Assembly: GCA_021838985.1 (NCBI GenBank) | Contig: JAKCCC010000021.1 | Coordinates: forward strand, 1 to 11,876 | Origin: Planctomycetota bacterium | GTDB taxonomy: Bacteria > Planctomycetota > Phycisphaerae > WQYP01 | Direction of reading: 5' to 3' | DNA length: 11,876 nt | Part shown: positions 1 through 6,701 of the stretch, one piece after another | Layout of the letters: each line of letters begins with the position of its first letter | How positions within the stretch are numbered: the first letter of the stretch is position 1 | Translations under genes and position numbers: made by a program | Notes under the pieces: generated by a model | What the model saw: the letters and a program-made list of their open reading frames with translations, nothing else | Told to the model about the DNA's origin: nothing | Database searches by the model: none

Positions 1-785
1 CGTAGATGAACTACCCGTCCCTTGCGGGTGCGCAGCAGGCACGAGGCACCGTCGCCGCGGCGCCAATAATCCACAACCGCCCCGGGGTGGCGCTCGCCGA
101 ACCGCCGCCGTACATAATCGGCCATGCAGAGACCTGGCGTGGCAAGGCTGTAGATGGACTCAATCGCGTCCTGCCGCCCCAAACCCAACCACTGTGCTAT
201 CGGTCCCAAGGAATGGGTGGGATAGTAGTTACACTTCGGCATCTCGTGTGCCAGTTGCCCGCGCCAGGTCAGCGCGCCGTCCGCCTCGAATTTCAATTCA
301 CGACAGTCATGCACATACATTCCCTCGGCATAGGTCAGCTCTCCGAAAACACCGGCGTCAATCATGCGCTGCACCATCATGTGCTCGCGGCGATAGCAAT
401 AATTCTCCGCCATCATGTATAGCCGGCCGGTGCGCTCAACTGTCCGAATCAGTTCGTCGGCCTCTTGGGGGTTAAGGCAAGCCGGAACCTCACTTAACAC
501 GTCGCAACCGGCGCGCATGGCCGCGATAGCCTGTGCCGCGTGTGCCGGCATGGGGGTGGCGATAAACAAAGCATCGCAGACCCCGTGGCGCAGCAGTTCG
601 TGCCAATCGTCAAACAAGGCAAGGTCAGGCTGGTTCTGGCGCCACCGGTCCCGCACCTCCTCCTTGGGGTCGCACACCGCGGTAAGCCGGACGCGGTCTT
701 TCAGATGGGCCAGGGCGCTGCTGAAATGCGAGCCGCGTCGTCCACCCACCACGCCTAATCGCACCACTCGTTGTCCCCTCGGCAT
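1..785 (-). CDS. Gfo/Idh/MocA family oxidoreductase, GH109-like (partial)
   Basis: The first 261 codons are present with no stop; the C-terminus lies beyond the left edge. The N-terminus is a Rossmann NAD(P)-binding fold: GVVGGRRG at residues 11-18, the end of strand 2 at about 38-41 (VCDP), then an ATPMPAH loop near 75. The usual E-K-P motif of the family reads S-E-V-P here. It is followed by MMAENYCY, GVFGELTYAEGMYVHD and later NYYPTHSLGPIAQW. From family knowledge, EVP plus M-x-EN-x-x-Y-x-R and YPTH-x-LGPIAQ are hallmarks of the GH109 branch (NAD-dependent alpha-N-acetylgalactosaminidase) and its uncharacterised relatives. The activity could therefore be glycosidase, sugar dehydrogenase or epimerase; sequence alone does not decide. 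No signal peptide is seen, so it is probably cytoplasmic. The ATG at 785 has a strong Shine-Dalgarno and overlaps the upstream acetyltransferase gene by 31 bp, suggesting co-transcription. Confidence 0.9.
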   Translation of the reverse strand, partial: MPRGQRVVRLGVVGGRRGSHFSSALAHLKDRVRLTAVCDPKEEVRDRWRQNQPDLALFDDWHELLRHGVCDALFIATPMPAHAAQAIAAMRAGCDVLSEVPACLNPQEADELIRTVERTGRLYMMAENYCYRREHMMVQRMIDAGVFGELTYAEGMYVHDCRELKFEADGALTWRGQLAHEMPKCNYYPTHSLGPIAQWLGLGRQDAIESIYSLATPGLCMADYVRRRFGERHPGAVVDYWRRGDGASCLLRTRKGRVVHL

Positions 786-1465
786 GCTTCGACCTCCTTG
801 TTTGTCCAGGCGACTGCTGATCGATGACGATGCAGCTCCGCCACGGCCCGGATCGGCTGGGCCAACCATCGTTCCGCTGCGCCGCGCTGTTCCGCGGACA
901 GTTCAAGCGAGCCCAGGACCGTTCGCCAGCGCTGCCTCTGGTTTTCGTGAACCAGCAACGGAGTGAAACCAAGCTTCAGGTACACACGGATCGCCGCATG
1001 ACGAAAATCATCGGTCTGCAACACGGCTGAGGAAAACCCCTCCGCGGCGTGTTGTTGGAGAGCGGCAACGCTGGCCCACATCCCCAGGTGACGGCCGCGA
1101 TGATCGGGCAACGTCCCGACCATGTGCAGATATCCGACGGTAGGCCCGTACTGGGCCTCGTGCCAGGCCGTGGCGGTTGCGACCGGGAGGCCTCGAAACG
1201 TCACAAATTTGACGCGCTCTGCGCGAAAAGCGACCTGGCTTCCAATCCGCCGTTGGAAAGTACCCGCCGCCTTTTCCTCAAACGAGGCGCTGATGATCGC
1301 CTCCCACGCCGGCTCATCGCCCGGTTGAAAATGCCGCAGACGATAACCGTCCGGGAGCTTGATTGCTGGCAGATCAGCCAGGTTGTTTCGAAACATAACC
1401 AGTTGCGGTTCCAATCTGGAAGCCACCAAAGTGCACCCCCGCAGTTCAGTAAGAAATAGCGCCAA
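755..1465 (-). CDS. GNAT family N-acetyltransferase
   Basis: This is an acetyl-CoA-dependent acyltransferase of the GNAT superfamily; the acceptor is unknown. The core starts near residue 40 (DGYRLRHFQPGDEPAW, typical of GNAT strand 1 and helix 1). The acetyl-CoA-binding motif A is at about 116-128 (VGTLPDHRGRHLG, the R/Q-x-x-G-x-G/A region). The motif B end is at about 157-168 (HAAIRVYLKLGFTP). A charged C-terminal tail of about 60 residues follows. The start is uncertain. The longest form begins at TTG (1465) with GAGG 9 nt before it. An ATG at 1396 (residue 24) gives 213 aa but has only a poor Shine-Dalgarno. A GTG at 1426 is also possible. The PQLVM segment before residue 24 looks like sequence I recall from related proteins, which mildly favours a start upstream of 1396. 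It lies downstream of the GntR gene and overlaps the next gene, so it probably shares their transcript. Confidence 0.88.
   Translation of the reverse strand: MALFLTELRGCTLVASRLEPQLVMFRNNLADLPAIKLPDGYRLRHFQPGDEPAWEAIISASFEEKAAGTFQRRIGSQVAFRAERVKFVTFRGLPVATATAWHEAQYGPTVGYLHMVGTLPDHRGRHLGMWASVAALQQHAAEGFSSAVLQTDDFRHAAIRVYLKLGFTPLLVHENQRQRWRTVLGSLELSAEQRGAAERWLAQPIRAVAELHRHRSAVAWTNKEVEACRGDNEWCD
793..798 (-). promoter_or_regulatory. Ribosome binding site of the oxidoreductase gene
   Basis: AGGAGG on the minus strand lies 7 nt before the ATG at 785. It fixes the start of the oxidoreductase gene, and it sits inside the last codons of the acetyltransferase gene. Confidence 0.8.
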
Positions 1466-1595
1466 CCCGCTCGACCTCGGCGCGCTGTCGCCGTCCCGGC
1501 GTCACCACCCTACGACCGGGTTGGGCATCCGCCGCCACCCACCCCGCGCCGAGCACTGGCCCGGCGGAGCAATCCAGCGCCGGGGCAAGGAGCAT

Positions 1596-2504
1596 TCAAT
1601 CCAAATCACGATTCTCGGCCCATCCGCTCGTTCGCGCATGTTTGAGCAACCTGGTGAGGACCGGGTGGCGATAACGCAGATGATCCCGCAACGCCCGATC
1701 GGCCGCTTCCCGATTTCCGGCGAGCACGGCCCGTAAAATACGGTGATGCTGAGCGACCGTTTCCACCGCGGCTTTCGGATCATCCCCTTCCCACAGGAAT
1801 AACAGATCGAAATAGGAACCGTGGCGTTCAAAAAAATCACGGATATAGCGGTTGCCGGCTCGCTCGATGAAATAGCGGTGCAGTCGGTTATCAATCCGCG
1901 GCGGGCAGCCGGGGCGGCACGGCACGTCATTGCCAGCTAACATAGTCTGTAACTGCTCCGCCTCCAGCCGGTCCCAGGCCAGTTGCAACGCGCGCCGTTC
2001 GAGTACCTCGCGAGCTTCAATGAAGTCATCGAGATCCTTTTGCTCCAGGGGGCGCACGCGCCACCCCCGGCGCGGTACGTGCTCCAGCGCCCCTTGGCCC
2101 ACCAAACGCTGAAACAGCTCTCGAATAATGGTGGTGCTGACGCCAAACTGTTTCGCGGCGGCCACTTCACGCACGAAACTCCGCTCACCCCGCAGGCTCT
2201 TTTCCACCAAGTGGCGCACCACGCGCGTCGCCAAGTCCGGCCCCTCCGGCCTGGGCTTTCCGTAGGCGCGCGCCGTTCCTTTTCCCAGCGCGCGACGCTG
2301 TAAAGAAGAGACGGGGCGTAGCCGCCCCATCCCTATCTTTTGAACCAAACCGTCTCGGTAGAGCCGAGCCAATGCGGTGCGTACGGGTCGCGTACTCGTG
2401 CCGTAATGAGAAGCCAGGCTCTCAAGCCTCAACTCACACGGTAAAGGCGTGCCCGCGAGGATCCGATTCGCCAAGTCATGCGTGATCCGGTCGCTTAATG
2501 TCAC
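1596..2504 (-). CDS. GntR family regulator with two winged-helix domains and a FCD domain
   Basis: This is a DNA-binding regulator of 302 aa; FadR-type GntR proteins usually have about 220-250. It carries two GntR-like winged helices. The first is at residues 3-63 (SDRITHDLANRI, then LASHYGTSTRPVRTALARLYRDGLVQ). A basic linker of about 25 residues follows. The second winged helix is at about 90-152 (EVAAAKQFGVSTTIIRELFQRLVGQGALEHVPRRGWRV). The C-terminal domain, 156-285, is a shortened all-helical FCD effector domain. D205, H209, H253 or H254, and H275 fit the Asp/His set that binds a metal and a small carboxylate or sugar acid in FCD proteins. Its first helices are about 15-20 residues shorter than usual. 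The GTG at 2504 is the only reasonable start, because an in-frame TAG lies nine codons upstream. A strong promoter directly abuts it. It is first in the transcript with the acetyltransferase and oxidoreductase genes, and probably regulates this region and perhaps itself. Confidence 0.93.
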   Translation of the reverse strand: MTLSDRITHDLANRILAGTPLPCELRLESLASHYGTSTRPVRTALARLYRDGLVQKIGMGRLRPVSSLQRRALGKGTARAYGKPRPEGPDLATRVVRHLVEKSLRGERSFVREVAAAKQFGVSTTIIRELFQRLVGQGALEHVPRRGWRVRPLEQKDLDDFIEAREVLERRALQLAWDRLEAEQLQTMLAGNDVPCRPGCPPRIDNRLHRYFIERAGNRYIRDFFERHGSYFDLLFLWEGDDPKAAVETVAQHHRILRAVLAGNREAADRALRDHLRYRHPVLTRLLKHARTSGWAENRDLD

Positions 2505-2510
2505 TCTGGC

Positions 2511-2539
2511 ATTATCCAGCGTATACTATAGAACGTCAA
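2511..2539 (-). promoter_or_regulatory. Sigma70-type promoter of the GntR gene
   Basis: On the minus strand TTGACG (2539-2534) and GATAAT (2516-2511) are separated by exactly 17 bp; each matches the consensus at five of six positions. Only 6 nt separate the -10 box from the GTG start codon at 2504, so the predicted +1 is the G of GTG and the mRNA would be leaderless. The spacer holds the palindrome GTATAC (2521-2526), resembling the core of some FadR-type operators. That would be a natural autoregulation site, but this is inference. Confidence 0.7.
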
Positions 2540-2562
2540 ATGCCTATGACCATTCTACCGGG

Positions 2563-2586
2563 GATACCTCTTGACCACGGGGTATC
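2563..2586. repeat. Small inverted repeat between the two gene blocks
   Basis: GATACC (2563-2568) and GGTATC (2581-2586) form a perfect 6-bp inverted repeat around a 12-nt spacer. It lies just upstream of the GntR promoter. It may be a regulator site or part of a weak stem-loop. No T-run follows it on the minus strand, so a classical terminator is not supported. Confidence 0.35.
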
Positions 2587-2611
2587 GTCCCGGCCATGCA
2601 TTCCACCTTAC

Positions 2612-2627
2612 GGCGTCATCTAACGCC
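2612..2627 (-). other. Weak stem-loop after the DUF5107 gene
   Basis: GGCGT and ACGCC form a 5-bp stem with a 6-nt loop, beginning 10 nt after the DUF5107 stop codon. No U-run follows in the minus-strand RNA, so it could at most be an RNA 3'-end or pausing structure. It may be chance. Confidence 0.25.
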
Positions 2628-2637
2628 TGTTTGGATC

Positions 2638-4773
2638 TTACAGGGAACCCGGGCTTTCCACCATGCGGAAATCCAGTTCCAACGGCGGGGGACACTCGCG
2701 CCGCACCCGCTGGCGAAGCGCCGCATCGACCAGCCCGCCGTGCGCCGCCGCCAGCCGCTGTTCCATCAGCGTGAACCACAAATCCGTCGGGGCGGTCTGC
2801 CCCTCGCGGACATCGGCCAGCAGCAGACCGCCGGTAAGAATACGTTCCGCCCGGTCCAGGTCTCCGGTAGCCAGGGCAGCCTGGGCCTCCAGCAATTGGA
2901 CCTGGCCATGGCGCCGCAGTGTCGGCGGCAGACCTGCATGTAATTTCAGCCAATCCGCATAACGCCCCGCCGCCAGCATAGCCCGCCCCCACTCCACCAC
3001 CAGCCGAACGGGCTTGGGTCCGCTAATTCTCCACGCCCGCTCATAGCCCACCAGCGCCCCCTCGTAATCGCCGCTGGCATGCGCCAACGCCGCCAGGTTC
3101 CGCCACGCCCAAAGTGTGGGCCGGCGCCGTGCCGAAGTTTCCCACGCCACCTTAGCCTGGTGAAGCTTGCCATCCGCGAAGTACATGACGCCCAGGTGCA
3201 GCCAGGCGGTCCAATGATCGCTGCGCCCCGCGCCCACCGCAGCTTCAAGCAATTCCCGCCATTCTTTCTGAACCATCCAAGCCTTCGGTTCCTCCTCAAC
3301 CGTCGCCTCTGGAAATACCCCGTCCGTCAATAATCGGAGCCACGGTGCTTCGGCGGCGCCGATCGAGGCCTCATCAAATACTAAATTCTCCGGAAGCATC
3401 GGCTGCCCACACGCCTTGCGCCGCTCCAGTTCAACCCGGCCCCAGCCCGATCCACGGTGTAAGATCTCAGGCGCAACGGCCCGCGCCAACGTCCCTGTTC
3501 GCCGCAACTCCAGCTCCAGGTGTTCCGCACTGATCACTTGGTTGATTCGCCTTTCCACGGCGTTACACGCCGCGCCCCAATCGTTGCCATGCGCGATTTC
3601 CGGCGGGGCCATCACCGCCCCATAGGCTTCCAACCACTCCCATTCCGCGCCCGGCGGCATCGGAAGGCACTCCGCTTGCGTCCGGCCCAGACCCGCCTGA
3701 ACCTCCAGGTAAGCTTGGCCCGGTACGGAAAGGAATTCCTGCCAGTGCCGCGCACCCCGCGACGTGCCCCAGACGAAAACCTTCCGGCCGCGCAACCGCG
3801 CGGTGGAGGTCTGGAAGAGCCCACAACCCTGGGCGTCAAGGGAGGCAATCCAAGGCTGCCGCCCCTGCGGAATGCGGAAAAAGTAGTCCGCCGATCGCTC
3901 ATTCCGCAGCGGGTAGCTGATGTCGCAACCCCGGTGGACCGGGAAGCTTGCTGGCCGCATAGCACCGTCGTAGGCGAAGGTGTAGGCTTGTGTCGCCGGC
4001 GCCAGCACCCGGCCGCCGGGCTGCTCCGGAACGGCGATGTTGGACCACCAGTAGACCGGGACTTCCCGCGGATGTGGATTCGCCAGACGCACGCGAACCA
4101 GCAGAACCGGCGCGTGTTCCGAAAGCCAGGCGTCTATCTGGTACGCCATTTGTCGCACCCGTTCCCACTCATAAAGCCGCAGGACAGGCCGGTGGCCGTC
4201 GGCCAACTGCGCCGCGAACACCGGCGCGCAGGTGAGCGGCCAATGGCCTGGCCAGCCAAAATTCCACTCCACTCCACCGCTGAACCAGGCGTTGCGAATG
4301 GCCAGGTTCGCCGGTTGGAAAACCGGATTGACGTACAACAGCTCCCGGTTCAAAGGTTTGTGAAACAATGACCAGAGTCGCCCGCCCAGGTCCAGCAGAA
4401 ACGTGGCGCGCAGATAGCGATTCTCCAGCACCGCCGCGCGGAATTTTTGCGTACGGCGACGACGCGTGTAGTCATCCTGGGACTGGTAAGGCAGGCAGCC
4501 CTTCACCGCGCCGTAGCCGATGAAGCGCCGATCGTCCGGATCAACCGCGGGATCAACCACCTGCGGGGTATTTGCGGCCGACGCCACCGCTTGGATATCG
4601 AACAGGGGATTTTCAGCCCCCAGGTCGGCTGCGGGCATCGTCAACTCTTCCAGATATAGTCGGACCGGGCCGATCGGTCCCCCGGAGGGCCCCTGTTTCG
4701 CCGCTTCTATTATGGTCGGTTCAATAGCCACGCGTCGGTCTAACGCCACCGCCATGTTGGTACGTTGAATCAT
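2638..4773 (-). CDS. DUF5107 domain protein with C-terminal TPR repeats
   Basis: The protein has 711 aa. After a poorly recognisable N-terminal part (1-105), residues about 110-385 match my recollection of DUF5107: LENRYLRATFLLDLGGRLWS, ELLYVNP, then GGVEWNFGWPGHWP. This is a family of unknown function whose fold I would expect to resemble the aldose-epimerase or carbohydrate-binding beta-sandwich. Residues about 390-510 are a linker. Residues 520-655 hold TPR-like helix pairs (WLHLGVMYFADGKLHQAKVAWE; WRNLAALAHASGDYEGALVGYERA; LLEAQAALATGDLDRAERIL), a scaffold for protein contacts. No signal peptide or membrane segment is visible, so it is probably cytoplasmic. The ATG at 4773 overlaps the stop of the upstream hydrolase-like gene as ATGA, with GAGG 4 nt before the start, so translation is probably coupled. 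A carbohydrate-recognition or conversion role is inferred from the fold and neighbours; no catalytic residues can be named. Confidence 0.85.
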   Translation of the reverse strand: MIQRTNMAVALDRRVAIEPTIIEAAKQGPSGGPIGPVRLYLEELTMPAADLGAENPLFDIQAVASAANTPQVVDPAVDPDDRRFIGYGAVKGCLPYQSQDDYTRRRRTQKFRAAVLENRYLRATFLLDLGGRLWSLFHKPLNRELLYVNPVFQPANLAIRNAWFSGGVEWNFGWPGHWPLTCAPVFAAQLADGHRPVLRLYEWERVRQMAYQIDAWLSEHAPVLLVRVRLANPHPREVPVYWWSNIAVPEQPGGRVLAPATQAYTFAYDGAMRPASFPVHRGCDISYPLRNERSADYFFRIPQGRQPWIASLDAQGCGLFQTSTARLRGRKVFVWGTSRGARHWQEFLSVPGQAYLEVQAGLGRTQAECLPMPPGAEWEWLEAYGAVMAPPEIAHGNDWGAACNAVERRINQVISAEHLELELRRTGTLARAVAPEILHRGSGWGRVELERRKACGQPMLPENLVFDEASIGAAEAPWLRLLTDGVFPEATVEEEPKAWMVQKEWRELLEAAVGAGRSDHWTAWLHLGVMYFADGKLHQAKVAWETSARRRPTLWAWRNLAALAHASGDYEGALVGYERAWRISGPKPVRLVVEWGRAMLAAGRYADWLKLHAGLPPTLRRHGQVQLLEAQAALATGDLDRAERILTGGLLLADVREGQTAPTDLWFTLMEQRLAAAHGGLVDAALRQRVRRECPPPLELDFRMVESPGSL

Positions 4774-6701
4774 GAAACCTCAAAGCTCCCATTCTGCTGG
4801 TTGGCCTTGACGCAGGTGCCGTCGGCGAACTGTGTTTCCTCAACATGGCGGTCTTCGTCGCGGAACTTGTGGCCGGTCATCTCCAAGCAACCGACGCGGC
4901 GATGCAGGTCGCACAAAATTCGGGATCGCTGAAGGTCCTCGGCCGACGCATCCAGATCTAACATAGGAAGTCCGGCATTGATCACGGCGTGCAGGAATGG
5001 AATATCGCGCTCCGGGCAGCCCCAACCGCCGCGCCGGATGTCAATCGCCCAGGGAACCAGGATGGCGTCATGGTAAACCAGATTGAAAAGCGGAATGGGA
5101 ATGCCGAACGGTTGGCCGCAGGCCGGATTCGGATCGAGCGGCCACGGCGCATGGTGGACCAGATCCAGGTGTGCAACCGCCCAATCCGCGGGCTCTTCGG
5201 AACTCACAACACCCCATAAATGACGGATGTAATCGAAGCATTCCGCGCGATATCTCCGACACGCGCGGCGGTCCACCGGGTGCTCTTCGTCATAACATTC
5301 ATCAAGCGGTACAACCGAGAATACGTCGAGATAGGCGCCGTGCAGTTTAATTCCATTTCGCTTCAGCAACACATTATTGCGCTGAACATACGCCGCCGAA
5401 AGGGAAGGGCAAAGCACCGTTGCGCGCCCACCGTCCCAGGTTGAGTCCACCGGATACGTACGGTCCTCAAGGCGAATCGCCCGTCTGGGATCAAATGAGG
5501 CTCCGTCACAGTACAAGTCGCGGAACTGCTGATGGAGAGCGAGGAGGTAGCCCAGTTCGGCGCAGGTCAGCGCGAGATCGCGCAGCCCGGCCCACCCACC
5601 GGCCTCAGGAGATGGCGGCAGTACATCCGGCTCCAAATTGTCGTAGCCACGGAATCCGAACCCGTCCAAGTGCACATAGGCCTGCTTGACGCCACGCGCG
5701 GACAATACGCGCAATTTCTCGGCAATCTGGGCAAACGTCTGCAACCGATGGTTCATCGCAGGGTCCGCCCGGTTAAAAAAGCTCGACTCCGGCTGCACGT
5801 GCGTCAGCGCCCGTGTGTTTATCACGGGTGCCCCGACCATCTTTGTCATGTGCGGGCTGCGTGCCAGCTTCTCCCGCAGGGATACAAAACGCCCGCGTTC
5901 CTGGACGTATTGGCGGTAGCGCTTGGCCAGGCTGACGTAGTTCCCCGGCTTCACGAAACACAGCCTGGCCTGCCGCGGGTAGCGCAGTTCGCCCAAGGAA
6001 TGCAGCCACCGCGTTTCAACGCGCGTCGGCCCGCCCGGCGGGTGCCTCAATCGGCATCCCCCGTCGTCGGGTGTTTCCAGAATAAGCATGGCTGCCGAGT
6101 CGCCCCTCTCCACTCCCCACCAGGGCATGTACAGTGTGCGTCCGTACGTGGCGGCCACCTCACGGTTGCCATTTTCCCCATAGGCAAAAATCGCGTGCGG
6201 CCAGTCGCGCGGCACGAGAATTCCCTGCATGAATGGGATGACGGTGTGCTCCACAGCTTCGGGTGCGAACGCCTTCGGCCAGTAGCACTCGCGCAGTTTG
6301 GTCTCCATCTCAATTGGACGCACTTGGAACAGCACGTCGCCGTTCAGCCAGTCCACCCCGATGAACAACACAATCTGCAGGTCGTAATCAACCCCCTCCT
6401 TCTGAAAGCCGCCAAGCCGGAGCGACAACCCCCGGCAGGCCCCCCAATCCTCCTGACGGGTCTCTCGATGCCGTGCCTCCGCGAAGTCCAGCCACACATC
6501 CACGCCGGCGCGTCGCACCAGCATGTCACCACCGCCGGCGGGCAGAAGCTGCCAGCCGCCGCGTTCGCCCTCCATGTGTACCGCAAGCGAACGGGCATCA
6601 AGAATGACAGCCTGCGCTGGTGCCGCTAGGCGCCAAAGGCCCGGCTCGGGCCTCAGTCCCACATGCGAGCTGGCGATGTAATCGCGGGGCGTCTCGGTCA
6701 T
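4770..6701 (-). CDS. Putative glycoside hydrolase, DUF5696-like
   Basis: The protein has 643 aa. I recognise the pattern as a hydrolase-like family seen in PVC and gut bacteria, similar to DUF5696; no member known to me has a proven activity. Residues about 20-260 look like a beta-rich N-terminal domain (PRDWPHAIFAYGE, YMPWWGVERGDSAAMLILE, then LGELRYPRQARLCF). Residues about 290-600 look like a TIM barrel: GVKQAYVHLDGFGFRGYDN, AELGYLLALHQQFRDLY, HGAYLDVFSVVPLDECYDEE, SSEEPADWAVAHLDLVHHAP, and PLFNLVYHDA. D459 (in AYLDV) and E502 or E503 (in SSEEP) are candidate catalytic acids, by rough analogy with GH101/GH129-like barrels. There is no signal peptide, unlike its upstream neighbour. Start and stop both lie in 4-bp ATGA overlaps, placing it in the middle of a translationally coupled trio. 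The substrate is unknown; an alpha-glycoside is a guess. Confidence 0.8.
   Translation of the reverse strand: MTETPRDYIASSHVGLRPEPGLWRLAAPAQAVILDARSLAVHMEGERGGWQLLPAGGGDMLVRRAGVDVWLDFAEARHRETRQEDWGACRGLSLRLGGFQKEGVDYDLQIVLFIGVDWLNGDVLFQVRPIEMETKLRECYWPKAFAPEAVEHTVIPFMQGILVPRDWPHAIFAYGENGNREVAATYGRTLYMPWWGVERGDSAAMLILETPDDGGCRLRHPPGGPTRVETRWLHSLGELRYPRQARLCFVKPGNYVSLAKRYRQYVQERGRFVSLREKLARSPHMTKMVGAPVINTRALTHVQPESSFFNRADPAMNHRLQTFAQIAEKLRVLSARGVKQAYVHLDGFGFRGYDNLEPDVLPPSPEAGGWAGLRDLALTCAELGYLLALHQQFRDLYCDGASFDPRRAIRLEDRTYPVDSTWDGGRATVLCPSLSAAYVQRNNVLLKRNGIKLHGAYLDVFSVVPLDECYDEEHPVDRRACRRYRAECFDYIRHLWGVVSSEEPADWAVAHLDLVHHAPWPLDPNPACGQPFGIPIPLFNLVYHDAILVPWAIDIRRGGWGCPERDIPFLHAVINAGLPMLDLDASAEDLQRSRILCDLHRRVGCLEMTGHKFRDEDRHVEETQFADGTCVKANQQNGSFEVS

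Noticed and set aside
1502..1930. 142-codon minus-strand frame overlapping the regulator end
   Set aside because: It is an alternative frame of the regulator gene, whose FCD domain residues are clear in the other frame.
3520..4371. 283-codon open frame on the plus strand
   Set aside because: It is antisense to the DUF5107 gene, very Arg/Pro rich, and resembles no family.
5532..6629. 365-codon open frame on the plus strand
   Set aside because: It lies antisense to the well-supported DUF5696-like gene, shows no recognisable domain, and is expected in GC-rich DNA.
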